The notes under the pieces are model-generated. The model ran no database searches, had not been told where the DNA came from, and worked only from the letters and a program-made list of their open reading frames with translations. A stretch of 52,895 nucleotides of DNA from Longimicrobium sp. (GTDB lineage: Bacteria > Gemmatimonadota > Gemmatimonadetes > Longimicrobiales > Longimicrobiaceae). Shown piece by piece: positions 25,960 through 35,259 of this stretch (its first letter is position 1; each line of letters begins with the position of its first letter). Both the position numbers and the translations under genes were made by a program. Where the stretch lies: the NCBI GenBank assembly GCA_036389795.1, contig DASVWD010000222.1:1-52895 (forward strand), in the 5' to 3' direction.

Positions 25960-27099
25960 TCACCCCGCCAGCAGCTCGCAGGCGCGGTCCAGGTCCTCGT
26001 CGGAGAGCGCGAAGCAGAAGCGCAGCATCCCCGTGTCGCCGCCGCGCGTGAAGAACTCGCTGGCGGGGATGGCGCCGATCTTCTTCGTGCGGATCAGCTC
26101 CTCCATGGCCTCCACGTCGCCGCGCCACCCCAGGCCGCGGTAGTCGGCCAGCACGTAGTAAGCGCCGTCGGGAATGCGCGCCTGGAGCCCGGCCGCGTTG
26201 AGCGCGGGGACCAGCCGCGCGGCCTTCGCCTGGAACTGCGCCGAGATCCCGGCGAAGAAGTCGTCTCCCTTCCGGTAGGCGTGGGCCACCGCGTGCTGGA
26301 AGGGCGCCGGCGCGCAGACGTAGGTCTCGTCGCTCTTCACCCCCAGCGCGGGCATCACCTCGGCGGGGCCCACCGCCCACCCCACCCGCCACCCGGTGAC
26401 GAAGAGCGTCTTGCTGGCGGCCGAGAGCGTCAGCGTGTGGTCGAACATCCCCGGCAGCGAGGCGAGCGACACGTGCCGCGCGCCGCCGGAGAGGATGTAC
26501 TCGTAGACCTCGTCCACCACCACGATGACCCCGCGCCGCCGGCACGCCTCGCCCACGGCCTCCAGCTCGTCGCGCCGGAAGACCTTCCCGGTGGGGTTGT
26601 GCGGGTTCGAGAACACCAGGAGCTTGGTGCGCTCCGAGAAGGCGGCCTCCAGCTGGTCAACGTCCAGCGACCACTCCGGCGGCGCCAGCGGCACGAACCT
26701 GGGCACCGCGCCGCGCTCCTCCACCTGCCGCAGGTGGTAGTTGTAGACGGGCTCCAGCAGCACCACCTCGTCGCCCGGCTGCAGGAACGCCTTGCAGACC
26801 GACTCGAACGCGCCCGTGGCCCCCGCGCTCACCAGCACGTTCTCGGGCTCGATCCGCATCCCGTTGTACGCCGCGTAGCGCTGGACCAGCGCCTCCTTGA
26901 GCGGCCGCACGCCGTCGAACGGGGTGTAGTGGTTGTGCCCCGCCTCCATCGCCGCGGTGGCGGCGGCGATCACGTCGGGGTGCGGCATCAGCGGGCAGAC
27001 GCCCTGCCCCAGGTTCACCCCGCCGATCTCGCCGATCCAGCGGGTGACGGCGCGGATGTACGACTGCCGCAGGTTGTGCGCGACGAGCTGCTCTTTCAT
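25960..27099 (-). CDS. Class I/II pyridoxal-phosphate aminotransferase
   Basis: 379 residues, ATG at 27099 (MKEQLVAHNLRQSYIRAV). Fold type I aminotransferase motifs in order: GGVNLGQGVCPLMPHP, NHYTPFDGVRPLKEAL, VSAGATGAFESVCKAFL, SNPHNPTGKVF with the substrate-carboxylate Asn, VVVDEVYEY with the cofactor-binding Asp and Tyr, the PLP-Schiff-base Lys in SAASKTLFVTGWRVGW, and C-terminal MLRFCFALSD with the substrate Arg. It resembles the kynurenine/methionine-type aminotransferases. Substrate specificity cannot be read from sequence. It appears monocistronic with a strong terminator. Confidence 0.94.
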   Translation of the reverse strand: MKEQLVAHNLRQSYIRAVTRWIGEIGGVNLGQGVCPLMPHPDVIAAATAAMEAGHNHYTPFDGVRPLKEALVQRYAAYNGMRIEPENVLVSAGATGAFESVCKAFLQPGDEVVLLEPVYNYHLRQVEERGAVPRFVPLAPPEWSLDVDQLEAAFSERTKLLVFSNPHNPTGKVFRRDELEAVGEACRRRGVIVVVDEVYEYILSGGARHVSLASLPGMFDHTLTLSAASKTLFVTGWRVGWAVGPAEVMPALGVKSDETYVCAPAPFQHAVAHAYRKGDDFFAGISAQFQAKAARLVPALNAAGLQARIPDGAYYVLADYRGLGWRGDVEAMEELIRTKKIGAIPASEFFTRGGDTGMLRFCFALSDEDLDRACELLAG

Positions 27100-27288
27100 C
27101 TCTGCGATCCTGGTGCGCGCGCCGGCCCCACGGCGGCCGCGGGGAAAAGACGGTCGGGAAGAGGAGCGTCCCGGGAACATGCGCCCGCGCCCCGTCCCGG
27201 TCAACCGCGGCCAGCGGAGCCGCCATCGGGCAACGGGCCCCGGTGGCCGGGGGACAGGCAGGTGGCGCCGCTCGCCGCGTGAGCACGA

Positions 27289-27313
27289 AGCGGCGCCCCG
27301 GAAGGGCGCCGCT
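27289..27313. terminator. Hairpin with 9-bp perfect stem
   Basis: Arms AGCGGCGCC at 27289 and its complement at 27305 surround a 7-base loop. It lies 75 bp beyond the stop of the Cys-rich protein gene on the minus strand, and could terminate that transcript before the aminotransferase gene. T-run weak. Confidence 0.55.
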
Positions 27314-27388
27314 CCTCATTTACGCACTTCGCGCGGCGCGCGCCGGGTCCCCGTCCGGGGCCGCGCGCAACCGCCGAGCCCCGGAGGC

Positions 27389-27568
27389 CTAGTCGGCACT
27401 CTCGTCCGAAGAATCGGACTCTTCGGCGTCTCCTCCGCACGAGACGGACACGGACGTCCCGCAGGCGCAGGTGGTGGAATACCTGAACGTCGCGCTGTGC
27501 TTGTCGCCGCTGTAGCCGCAGTCTGCCACCCATCGGCCGCAGTTGCTGCAATAGAACGTGTGGGACAT
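27389..27568 (-). CDS. Small Cys-rich zinc-ribbon-like protein
   Basis: 59 residues. The ATG at 27568 (MSHTFYCSNCGRW) has GGAGG five bases upstream, so the start is well supported and a longer frame to 27637 is not needed. Cysteines occur as CSNC, C, CAC and C, like a small metal-binding ribbon (CxxC plus CxC), followed by an acidic tail (GGDAEESDSSDESAD). It could be a zinc- or iron-binding regulator, or the precursor of a modified peptide; no peptide-modifying enzyme is next to it, which argues against the latter. It has its own leader and terminator. Confidence 0.75.
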   Translation of the reverse strand: MSHTFYCSNCGRWVADCGYSGDKHSATFRYSTTCACGTSVSVSCGGDAEESDSSDESAD

Positions 27569-27708
27569 GATGCCTCCATTCAATCGGGGGGAACGAGGAA
27601 TCGCCGGCGAGTGAGCCGACCGGCCCAATGTAAGCACGCTCCTCTTCCTCCTCCAAGCTATTCGTCGCTCGTGCAGCGACGCCTTTCAGAATGAGCCGTA
27701 AGCAATTT

Positions 27709-27762
27709 CGCACTCACGCACTCACGCACTCACGCACTCACGCACTCACACACTCACGCACT
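27709..27762. repeat. Tandem repeat, CGCACTCA units
   Basis: Seven 8-bp units. The stop codon and final residues (about VRECVSA) of the debranching enzyme at 27738 are encoded within the array. Same family as the arrays at 127 and 42931. Confidence 0.9.
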
Positions 27763-29792
27763 TCCCCCTCCGCCGTCCGCACCCAGCACCGCAGCACCTC
27801 CGCCACGCTCCACGCCTGGCTGATGCAGCCGCGGGCGGTGAACGGCGGCTCGGCGTCGAACACCTCGGCGATGGTGCCGATGCCGAACTCGCCCAGGTGC
27901 GCCTCGAAGCCCTCCAGGAACGCCCTCGCCTCCCGCTCGCACCCCGGGTGGAGCTTGAGCCAGGCGTCGACGAACGGGCCGATCAGCCACGCCCACACCG
28001 TGCCCTGGTGGTACGCCGCGTCGCGCGCCCGCAGGTCGCCGAAGTACTTCTCCTTGTAGTCGGGGTGCCCCGGGGCGAGGGAGCGCAGACCGACGGGCGT
28101 CAGCAGCCGCTCCTCGACCACGCGCAGCACCGGCTCCCAGCGCTCGCGGTCCAGCACGGGATGCTTCAGCGAGATCGAAAAGACCTGGTTCGGCCGGCAC
28201 GCCGGGTCGTCGCCGTCCTCGCCGTCGACCACGTCGTAGAGGTAGCCGCCCTCCGCGTACCAGAAGCGGCGGTTGAACGACTCGCGCGCCCGCTCCGCGG
28301 CCTCCGCCAGCTCGGCGGCGCCCTCCATCCCCTCCTCGCGCAGCCACCCCTCCAGCAGCCGCAGCGCGTTGTGCCAGAGCGCGTTGATCTCCACCGCCTT
28401 CCCGCGCCTGGGCGTCACCACCCACCCGTCGACCTTGGCGTCCATCCAGGTGAGCTGGTACCCCTCCTCGCCCTGGCGCAGCAGCCCGTCGGCCGGGTCC
28501 ACCCCGATCCCGAAGCGCGTCCCCCCCAGGTGCCGGCGGACGATGTCGGCCAGGGTCGGCAGGATCACCCGCAGCGTCCCCCGGTCGCCCGTCACGGCCA
28601 GGTAGCGGTCCACGGCGTGGAAGAACCAGAGCGAGGCGTCGGCGGTGTGGTAGAGCCCCTCGCTGGCGCCGTCGGGGAACAGGTTGGGGATCAGCCCGTC
28701 GCGCGCGTAGTGCGCGAAGGTGCGCAGGATGTACCCCGCCTCGTGCCAGCGCCCGGTGGCGAGCGTCAGCCCCTCCAGCGAGATCATGGTGTCGCGCCCC
28801 CAGTCGGTGAACCAGTGGTAGCCGGCGACCACCGTGCGCACGTCGTCGCCGGCGGCGCGGGCGCGGGCCACGTCGCTGGCGCGGTAGCCGGGGGTGACGA
28901 TGAACTGGTCCGCCGCCAGCACCAGTTCGGCCGCCAGCCCTTCCCGGGCCGGAGGGGGCGCGGCGGCCAGCAGGCGGCGGCGGCGCTCGGCCTCGGCGAG
29001 GGGCGCGTCGGCGGGGCGCAGCGCCAGCGCCGCCTCCCAGGCGTCGGTGGAGGCCACCAGCGTGGCCGCCTCCCCCGCCGCCAGCTCGGCGCCGAAGTAG
29101 CCGGGGCTCCACAGCTCGCCCGTGTCCTCGTAGCCGCGGTCGCGCTCCACGCGGTAGAGCAGCTCGCGCTCGCGCCGCCCGTCGACCACGAAGACGGTGT
29201 GGCCGCCGTGCAGGTACAGCTTGAGCGCGGGGAACTCGGGGCCCACGGAGAGCTCGATGCGGCCCTCCACCGCCTGCAGCACGTACGGCCCGCCGAGCGG
29301 GTCCGACACGGGCCGCTCCATGGGGCGGAAGTGCACCGAGGGGCGCAGGTGCAGCGTCACCCGCCCGCTCCCCTCCAGCAGGCGGTAGGCGACATGCACG
29401 GTGTTCTGCTCGTGCACCATCAGCACGCGCCGCTCCAGCACGGCGCCGTCCACCGCGAAGGTCCACACCGGCAGCCCCGCCTCCAGCCGGAACTCGCGGA
29501 GGTGCGTCCCGCACGGCGGCGGCGAGCCGCCCAGGCGCTCGTCGCACGTGAGGCGCACGGCGCGCCCGCCGGCGAAGCGCAGCGTCTCGTCCAGGTGGCC
29601 GAGCATCACCACCCGCCCGAGCGGCGCGGGGAGCGCGGCCACCAGCAGCCCGTGGTAGCGCCGGGTGGCCACCCCGGCCACGGTGCCCGAGGCGAACCCT
29701 CCCAGCCCGTTGGTCACCAGCCACTCGCTCTCGACCAGCACCCGCGGGCCGTCGTCCCGCCGCCACCGCAGCCGCCGCACCGGCTCAGCCAT
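27738..29792 (-). CDS. Glycogen debranching enzyme (amylo-alpha-1,6-glucosidase)
   Basis: 684 residues, ATG at 29792 (MAEPVRRLRWRRDDGPR); it overlaps the 3' end of treZ by 8 bp. The N-terminal beta domain has EWLVTNGLGGFASGTVAGV and TRRYHGLLVAAL, the GDE_N signature. The catalytic (alpha/alpha)6 GDE_C half has VAGYHWFTDWGRDTMISLEG with the key WGRD, EINALWHNALRLLE, NRRFWYAEGGYLYDVV and PNQVFSISLKHP. It removes alpha-1,6 branches from glycogen. With treZ it forms a glycogen-to-trehalose/maltodextrin unit. The last residues are drawn from the 8-bp repeat array, suggesting the end was altered by repeat insertion. Confidence 0.94.
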   Translation of the reverse strand: MAEPVRRLRWRRDDGPRVLVESEWLVTNGLGGFASGTVAGVATRRYHGLLVAALPAPLGRVVMLGHLDETLRFAGGRAVRLTCDERLGGSPPPCGTHLREFRLEAGLPVWTFAVDGAVLERRVLMVHEQNTVHVAYRLLEGSGRVTLHLRPSVHFRPMERPVSDPLGGPYVLQAVEGRIELSVGPEFPALKLYLHGGHTVFVVDGRRERELLYRVERDRGYEDTGELWSPGYFGAELAAGEAATLVASTDAWEAALALRPADAPLAEAERRRRLLAAAPPPAREGLAAELVLAADQFIVTPGYRASDVARARAAGDDVRTVVAGYHWFTDWGRDTMISLEGLTLATGRWHEAGYILRTFAHYARDGLIPNLFPDGASEGLYHTADASLWFFHAVDRYLAVTGDRGTLRVILPTLADIVRRHLGGTRFGIGVDPADGLLRQGEEGYQLTWMDAKVDGWVVTPRRGKAVEINALWHNALRLLEGWLREEGMEGAAELAEAAERARESFNRRFWYAEGGYLYDVVDGEDGDDPACRPNQVFSISLKHPVLDRERWEPVLRVVEERLLTPVGLRSLAPGHPDYKEKYFGDLRARDAAYHQGTVWAWLIGPFVDAWLKLHPGCEREARAFLEGFEAHLGEFGIGTIAEVFDAEPPFTARGCISQAWSVAEVLRCWVRTAEGEVRECVSA

Positions 29793-31743
29793 CCTCCCCG
29801 CCCCCCTCTCCCCCGGTCTCGTCTTCCCCCGTGTCGTCTTCCCGGCCTTCGTCCCGCTCCCGGCGCCCCGGCCCGGGGGCAAGGACCACCGCCGCCTCGC
29901 CGGGGAGGCACCAGGCGCCCGCCGCCTCCTCCACGGTGGGGATCCCCGTCCCCCCGTAGCGCGGCTCCTCGCTGTGCCAGAGCACCGTCCAGCGCGAGCC
30001 CGCGGGCGGCGCCAGCAGCGGCTCGGGCGCGGGCGTGAGGTCGGTCTCCACCCCCAGGTTCACGATCAGCAGCCGGTCCCCCGCCCCGCCGTCCACCCGC
30101 CAGCGCAGGCAGAACGCCTCGTCCGCCAGCACCGCGCCGTGCAGGCGCGCGGCGTCCTGCGCGCGGAAGGCGGCGTCCTCGCGCCGGAGCCGCAGCAGGT
30201 CGCGGTGCAGCGCGTACCACTCGCCGTGCGTCTCCCGCTCCCCGAGGTCCAGCCTGCAGCGGCGGAAGGTCTCCGGGTCGGCGGGGTCGGGGATGCGCGC
30301 CTGCAGCTCGGGCGCGGAGAGGCCGGGGAACTGGGCCAGGAACTCGCGGCGCCCGGCGTGCACCCTGGCCGCCAGCTCCGGCTCGTGGTCGGCGAAGTAG
30401 AGGAAGGGCGCGCTCGCGGCGAACTCCTGCCCCATGAACAGCATCGGCGTCTGCGGCGAGAGCAGGGTGAGCGCCGTCAGCGCCCTGAGCCGCCCGGGCG
30501 AGGTGAGCCGGTGCAGGCGCTCGCCCGCGAGCGAGTTGGCCACCTGGTCGTGGTTCTGGAGGTAGTGGACGAAGGCCGGCGCGGCCAGGTCGTACGCCGG
30601 CTCGCCGCGGCGCTGCCCCTGCCAGGCGTAGCGCTGCCCCTGGTAGAGGAAGCCCCACCGGGCGGCCGAGACCAGCTCCTGCGGCGTCCCCCGGTAGTCC
30701 TTGTAGTAGGCGTCGCGCCGGCCGGTCAGCGCGACGATGGCCGCGTGGTGGAAGTCGTCGTTCCAGAGCGCGTCCATCCCGAAGCCGCCGCGCCCGGGCG
30801 CGCGCACCAGTGCGGCCTCCTGCGGCTCGTTCTCGGCGACGACGACGATCGATCGCTCCCCGGCGGCCTCGCGCGCCGCGCGGGCGAGCTCGGCCAGGAC
30901 GTGCGGCTCGCTGGTGTCGTAGACGTTCTGCGTGGCATCCAGCCGCAGCCCGTCCAGGTGGAACTCGCGGATCCAGTACGCCGCGTTGGCCAGGTAGAAC
31001 TCGCGCACGCCCGCGGACCCGGGGCCGTAGAAGCGCAGCGGCTCCCCCCACTCGGTCCGGTGCCGGTCGGTGAACCAGGTGTCGGAGAACTGGGAGAGGT
31101 AGTTCCCGTCGGGCCCCAGGTGGTTGTAGACCACGTCCAGGAGCACGCCCAGGCCGGCCGCGTGCGCGCGGTCCACGAAGCGGCGGAAGTCGTCGGGCCG
31201 TCCGTACAGCCGCGTGGGAGCGAAGAGGTCCACCCCGTCGTACCCCCAGCCGAACCGGCCGGGGAACTCGGCCACCGGCATCACCTCCAGCAGGGTGACG
31301 CCGGCCCGGGCCAGCTCGGGGAGCTCGCGCGCGGCCGCCTCCCACGTCCCCTCGGGGGTGAAGCACCCCACGTGCAGCTCGTAGAGCACCTGCCCCGCCA
31401 GGCGCGCGCCGGGCCAGCCGCCGTCCGTCCACCGGAACGTCGTCGGATCGATCACCTCCGACGGCCCGTGCGGCCCCCGCGGCTGGAAGCGCGAGGCGGG
31501 GTCGGGGAAGGCGTCCCCGCCGTCCAGCCGGTAGCGGTAGAGCGTCCCCGCCGCGGCCGCCGCCACGGTGCCGGCGAACCAGCCGCCCTCCCCGGGGCGC
31601 AGCTCGACCGGGCCGCTCCCCTCGCCCGGGCCGCCCTCGACCACCACCTCCACGCGCCGGCGCCTGGGCGCCCAGACGCGGAAGTGCACACCGCCCCCCG
31701 GGAGCACCTCCGCCCCCACGGGCATCCGACGCGCCTCCGTCAT
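29785..31743 (-). CDS. treZ: Malto-oligosyltrehalose trehalohydrolase
   Basis: 652 residues, ATG at 31743. An N-terminal CBM48/E-set domain (VHFRVWAPRRRRVEVVVEGG) precedes a GH13 barrel with GWGYDGVDLFAPTRLYG, DVVYNHLGPDGNY, the nucleophile in LRLDATQNVYD, the acid/base Glu in VVAENEPQ, and FLYQGQRYAWQGQRRG, a TreZ hallmark. HYLQNHDQVAN supplies the third carboxylate. It releases trehalose from maltooligosyl-trehalose; its usual partner TreY is not in the window. An acidic Glu/Gly/Asp tail after the barrel overlaps the debranching enzyme start. Confidence 0.94.
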   Translation of the reverse strand: MTEARRMPVGAEVLPGGGVHFRVWAPRRRRVEVVVEGGPGEGSGPVELRPGEGGWFAGTVAAAAAGTLYRYRLDGGDAFPDPASRFQPRGPHGPSEVIDPTTFRWTDGGWPGARLAGQVLYELHVGCFTPEGTWEAAARELPELARAGVTLLEVMPVAEFPGRFGWGYDGVDLFAPTRLYGRPDDFRRFVDRAHAAGLGVLLDVVYNHLGPDGNYLSQFSDTWFTDRHRTEWGEPLRFYGPGSAGVREFYLANAAYWIREFHLDGLRLDATQNVYDTSEPHVLAELARAAREAAGERSIVVVAENEPQEAALVRAPGRGGFGMDALWNDDFHHAAIVALTGRRDAYYKDYRGTPQELVSAARWGFLYQGQRYAWQGQRRGEPAYDLAAPAFVHYLQNHDQVANSLAGERLHRLTSPGRLRALTALTLLSPQTPMLFMGQEFAASAPFLYFADHEPELAARVHAGRREFLAQFPGLSAPELQARIPDPADPETFRRCRLDLGERETHGEWYALHRDLLRLRREDAAFRAQDAARLHGAVLADEAFCLRWRVDGGAGDRLLIVNLGVETDLTPAPEPLLAPPAGSRWTVLWHSEEPRYGGTGIPTVEEAAGAWCLPGEAAVVLAPGPGRRERDEGREDDTGEDETGGEGGGEDG

Positions 31744-31971
31744 CCCCCTCCCGTGCCGCTGCCGCGGTCGTCGAAGCAAGCCGCCCGGGCGACGCAGGTT
31801 CGATACCGGCGGGGACGAGAACTCTAGAGTGAGCCATCGAGAAATGAGAAGAGCGATCCGAAGTCGCCCGCCGCGTACATGGAGGGGAACGCCTGACCGG
31901 GAGCATCGGGGGTTGTAGCGAGCAGCGCCTGATTAGTCTCAGATGACCGGAAGTAAAAGCGGTTTCTGGAG

Positions 31972-32015
31972 TTGAGATCAACCCGGAAAAGCGATTGATC
32001 TCCGCGGTTTAGCAT
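31972..32015 (+). promoter_or_regulatory. Module promoter/operator, copy 1 (before DALFW protein A)
   Basis: TTGA at 31972, GGAAA at 31985, TTGA at 31995 and a -10-like TAGCAT at 32010, with spacings identical to four other sites (35143, 37845, 38541, 41925). It ends 65 bp before the ATG at 32081. A conventional -35/-10 pair (TTGATC, 17 bp, TATACG at 32018) also fits here only. The rest of the 337-bp gap from 31744 has nothing I can name. Confidence 0.72.
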
Positions 32016-32080
32016 TGTATACGCGGACCAGCGCCGGGTAGGCTGCGGTTCCGCGGTACTCGCAACCAGCGGAGGAAACA

Positions 32081-32638
32081 ATGAGCAAATGTGCCGACAT
32101 CGTGCTCCCCGGCGACGTATTGCGACGTGTCGCCCACGCGGCGGATGGGATGCGCGGGAAGAGATGGTATTTCATCATCCGGAGCAAAGGTTTCGAGTTC
32201 TACGACAAGGAGCCCGACGACCCGAAGGACGCTATCGTCATCTCCTGCTATACGGAGGACAAGGTGAAGTACCGCCCCGACCCGCAGATCGAAGTCTGTG
32301 TGCCGAAGATTGGACTTACCAAATGCAGCGACATCTCAGATACCTGCGACGCGCTGTTCTGGAGCGAATCGGCAGTCGAGAAGTTCGCAGTCCCGTACTA
32401 TGCGAGCTTGGCGGGCTCTGAGGCGGCCGGGGAGGTGACTGACCTCATACTCGCCTACCGGGATTCGGACGTGTACGGCTTGGTTCACCTGCCGAAGTCG
32501 GATTACGTCCCTGAGCTTCGGGCGGGGCGGGTGGAAAAGACGAAGGCGGAAGATTTCTTCGGCGTGCTGCTCGCCAAGACAGGCCCACAGGGGCCCGAGC
32601 TCGAGGTCATGAGCCTGCGGGAGTATAAGCGGCGGTAG
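32081..32638 (+). CDS. DALFW-motif protein A, unknown function
   Basis: 185 residues, ATG at 32081 with GGAGGA upstream. Soluble alpha/beta composition with several Cys and Tyr residues and no signal peptide. The central CDALFWSESAVEKFAVPYY is shared with the protein at 38657, as is the following helix and a DVYGLVHLPKSDY segment, so the two are paralogues. Codon use is noticeably less GC-rich than in most of the window. Its stop lies one base from the stop of the convergent regulator A; copy B has the same convergent layout. I know no family for it. The shared promoter makes it a likely target of the BTAD regulators. Confidence 0.85.
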   Translation: MSKCADIVLPGDVLRRVAHAADGMRGKRWYFIIRSKGFEFYDKEPDDPKDAIVISCYTEDKVKYRPDPQIEVCVPKIGLTKCSDISDTCDALFWSESAVEKFAVPYYASLAGSEAAGEVTDLILAYRDSDVYGLVHLPKSDYVPELRAGRVEKTKAEDFFGVLLAKTGPQGPELEVMSLREYKRR

Positions 32639-32639
32639 G

Positions 32640-35183
32640 CTAAAAGGACGCGATCTCGTCGTGCAGTTCCCGGAAGAGCGGGTCGCGCTCTAGGTATGAC
32701 TTGAGACTACGACGGGCCTCGATGTACAGGCGCAATAGCCGCAAGGCCTGCTCTCGTTCACCCAGAACCAAGCGAAGATAGGCTTCGTCGTAGGCGAGGG
32801 AAGTCTGAAGCTGCTGGTCTTTGGCAACCTCGCGACGCGCCCTCGCGATCACCGCGCGCGCTGTGTCTACATCTCCGGCGCGCGCGGAGATCGCGGCGGC
32901 AACCATCCGCCGGTAGATCGGGCTGTAAGCGCGCCCCGCGGCTTGGGCGCGCGGCGCAGGATCGAGCCGATCAAGCTCCGCTACCAGCCGCCAAGCGAAG
33001 TCAGGATCAGGCGTAGCTGCCTGATCCTCACGAAGCAACGTGAGCTTGCATTCGAGAAAACGCCGGTCGCTCGGAAACTCGCGGCGGCCCCGCTCGCACC
33101 AGCCCATCGCTTCCCGATAGTCGCCAAGCTCCAGGGCACTCGAATAAAGGCGGTAGATCACGCCGTCCGTCGTACTCAGGAAAGCATCCTCTTCCAGAGC
33201 GCGGCGCGCGACCTGTTCCGCCTCCGCAAACGCACCCCGGTAGCGAAGGAGCTGGCTCAACGTGCTCAACGCAGTTGCGCGAGAGGGCTGCAGCGCCACC
33301 GCGGACCGCAGGTCCTGCTCAGCCGCCCGCATGATTTGGGGAGTTCCCGGCGAGCCGAGCGTCGCCACTGATTGGCGCCAGCGAAGGGTTCCGCGTAGCT
33401 CCAGCGCACCGGCATTGTCGGGATCTCGCCTGAGAGCCTGCTCCGCGAACGCAAGGGCTCGGCTGATTTCGGGATCATCCTCCGCCAGATTCGAGAGATC
33501 CAGCGCCACCCAGCCGCGCAGGATGATGGGTTCCGTCCACTGAGGATCGGCAGCTTCCGCCTGGGACAGCAGCGAGTCCGCGCGCCTCAACAGAGCGACG
33601 GCGGATTCGGCATCCAGCCGGTGTTCGTTCTCGCCGATCTCTGTTGCGTTCTCCCTGGCCTCTACCGCCTTCAAAAACAGCTCGCGGGCCCGAACGCTCC
33701 GAGTGCCTGTTCGAATCTCCCGGAGGCGAATCTCCTCACCCAACAATTTCCGGAGAAAAATGGCGACTTGATCACCGACCGCGTCCTCCAGCGCGAATAG
33801 TTCATCCATCGAGCGCTCTAACGTCCGACTCTGAACCTCCTCGCCGGTATTGGCATTAATCAATCGTACCGTAACCCGCAGGCGTTGCCCGGAACGCTGC
33901 AGGCTTCCCTCGACGACGCTTCCAACCTTCAGATCGGACACGATGCTGTCGAGGGGAACCCTCCCTTCGCGGTATGGCTTCACCCCGTTTCGCGAGATGA
34001 CGTCAAGTGCCTCGACTTGGCTGAGCACGTGGATCAACGTCTCGGTCAGCCCGTTGGCCAGGTATTGGGACTCGCCACCCGGGCTATGGTCGTCGAAGTA
34101 CAAGACAGCAATACGTCGGGGGTCGTGCTGCGGGTCCGGTGGCTGATTGAGAATTACCGAAAGCGCAAACCCCGTGATGAGCCCGGCCAAGCCACCATAA
34201 TATGCCATCCTGTTCGGTTTCCATCTATCAGATCTGCCATGCCACAGCAAAACCGCATCCGAAGCGCGCGCCCCGGAGGCCAGCGGTCCCGCGCCGACGA
34301 GAGGCCACGCGGGCGCGAGTTGTGTCGGAGGATTCCCGATCGAATCGGCTACAATCTGCGCAGCGTCCGGCCGGGGCGCAGGCAACTCCATAGCGGGCGT
34401 GCCGTTACTCGCCCCATCGGACCGCAGGCGTTGTATGAACTCCAGAAAGTCCTCGTCAGGCTCGACCTCGAGTTCGTCGCGCAGCAGCGCCGCGTGCGCC
34501 GCGGCGAAGCGGAGCGCGGCGGCCCGCTCCCCCGCCGCATCCAGCGCCATCACCAGCCGCAGCGCGATCCTCGAGCTGTACGGGTCGTGGCTGGCCAGCT
34601 TCCGCCACCACTCCACCGCGTCCACCAGTCGCCCGGCCCCCTCCTCCCGCTCCGCCAGGGTCTCAAGCGCCTTGGCATACGCACGCGCCAACCGGTCCCG
34701 CTCCCCTTCCGCCCACCGTTCGAACTCGGCCGCGTCGGCCACATAGAAGCCGTCTAGGAACGCTCCCCGGTAAAGCTTCGCCGCGCACTCCAACTCGCCC
34801 GATTCCACCGCCGCCTCGAACGCCCCCACGTCGCTCCTGATCACCTCCTCGTTCAGCCCCACCTCGTCGCCGGCTGTAACGAACACGTTCTCCCCCAGTT
34901 CTTTCCGCAGCACGTAGAGCGATTCGCTCAGCACGTGGCGGGCGGAGTCGGTGGGGCTCTCCGGCCAGAGTAGCCCGATCAGCCGCTCTCGGCTTACCGG
35001 GCGGCGCGCAACGGCGAGGATCGAGAGCAGCGCTAGGCGGCGCTTGTGGGCGGCGCGTCCAGCCACCGGGCCGCCGCGCCCCTCCAGCACCGCCCCACCG
35101 AAGAGCTTGAGCGAGAACACGTTGAGAGGAAGAGAAGGAGAATTGATGAATCCGGGGAAAGCGCCTTGAGGCGCAGGGGGCAT
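32640..35183 (-). CDS. BTAD/SARP-type regulator A with TM, TolB-like and TPR domains
   Basis: 847 residues if started at the ATG at 35183; homology with copy B supports a GTG at 35120 (VFSLKLFGG) as alternative, which would also free the operator at 35143-35186. Residues about 22-115 form an OmpR/SARP-like winged helix (HKRRLALLSILAVARRPVSR, LSESLYVLRKELG); about 115-255 are the BTAD TPR-like domain (RGAFLDGFYVADAAEFERWA). A single membrane helix lies at about 326-341. A TolB-N/FlgO-like domain follows (RRIAVLYFDDHSPGGESQYL, VVEGSLQRSGQRLRVTVRLI), then TPRs to the end. It is probably a membrane-tethered activator sensing through its TolB/TPR part. No clear Shine-Dalgarno at either start. Confidence 0.9.
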   Translation of the reverse strand: MPPAPQGAFPGFINSPSLPLNVFSLKLFGGAVLEGRGGPVAGRAAHKRRLALLSILAVARRPVSRERLIGLLWPESPTDSARHVLSESLYVLRKELGENVFVTAGDEVGLNEEVIRSDVGAFEAAVESGELECAAKLYRGAFLDGFYVADAAEFERWAEGERDRLARAYAKALETLAEREEGAGRLVDAVEWWRKLASHDPYSSRIALRLVMALDAAGERAAALRFAAAHAALLRDELEVEPDEDFLEFIQRLRSDGASNGTPAMELPAPRPDAAQIVADSIGNPPTQLAPAWPLVGAGPLASGARASDAVLLWHGRSDRWKPNRMAYYGGLAGLITGFALSVILNQPPDPQHDPRRIAVLYFDDHSPGGESQYLANGLTETLIHVLSQVEALDVISRNGVKPYREGRVPLDSIVSDLKVGSVVEGSLQRSGQRLRVTVRLINANTGEEVQSRTLERSMDELFALEDAVGDQVAIFLRKLLGEEIRLREIRTGTRSVRARELFLKAVEARENATEIGENEHRLDAESAVALLRRADSLLSQAEAADPQWTEPIILRGWVALDLSNLAEDDPEISRALAFAEQALRRDPDNAGALELRGTLRWRQSVATLGSPGTPQIMRAAEQDLRSAVALQPSRATALSTLSQLLRYRGAFAEAEQVARRALEEDAFLSTTDGVIYRLYSSALELGDYREAMGWCERGRREFPSDRRFLECKLTLLREDQAATPDPDFAWRLVAELDRLDPAPRAQAAGRAYSPIYRRMVAAAISARAGDVDTARAVIARARREVAKDQQLQTSLAYDEAYLRLVLGEREQALRLLRLYIEARRSLKSYLERDPLFRELHDEIASF

Positions 35184-35186
35184 AGT
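35143..35186 (+). promoter_or_regulatory. Module promoter/operator, copy 2 (before membrane protein A)
   Basis: TTGA at 35143, GGAAA at 35156, TTGA at 35166, and CATAGT at the -10 position 35181; same spacing as the other copies. It points at the ATG at 35260, 73 bp away. It overlaps the first codons of regulator A if the 35183 start is used, so binding could also block or autoregulate that gene. Confidence 0.7.
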
Positions 35187-35259
35187 GGAGCGCGCGTGCG
35201 GCGGACGCAAGACGTCATTCGCAGCACGCCTGATCATCCACCACCCCCAGGAGGACATT

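Noticed and set aside
31995-32023. Ordinary sigma-70 promoter TTGATC-17-TATACG before DALFW gene A as the sole explanation
   Set aside because: It fits only this one site. The TTGA/GGAAA/TTGA pattern with a nearer -10-like hexamer is shared by all five sites, so the ordinary pair may be a coincidence or a second start.
31824-32081. Minus-strand frame of 85 codons upstream of DALFW gene A
   Set aside because: It overlaps the conserved promoter element at 31972-32015, has no good ribosome site and no recognisable feature, although its codon use is not absurd.
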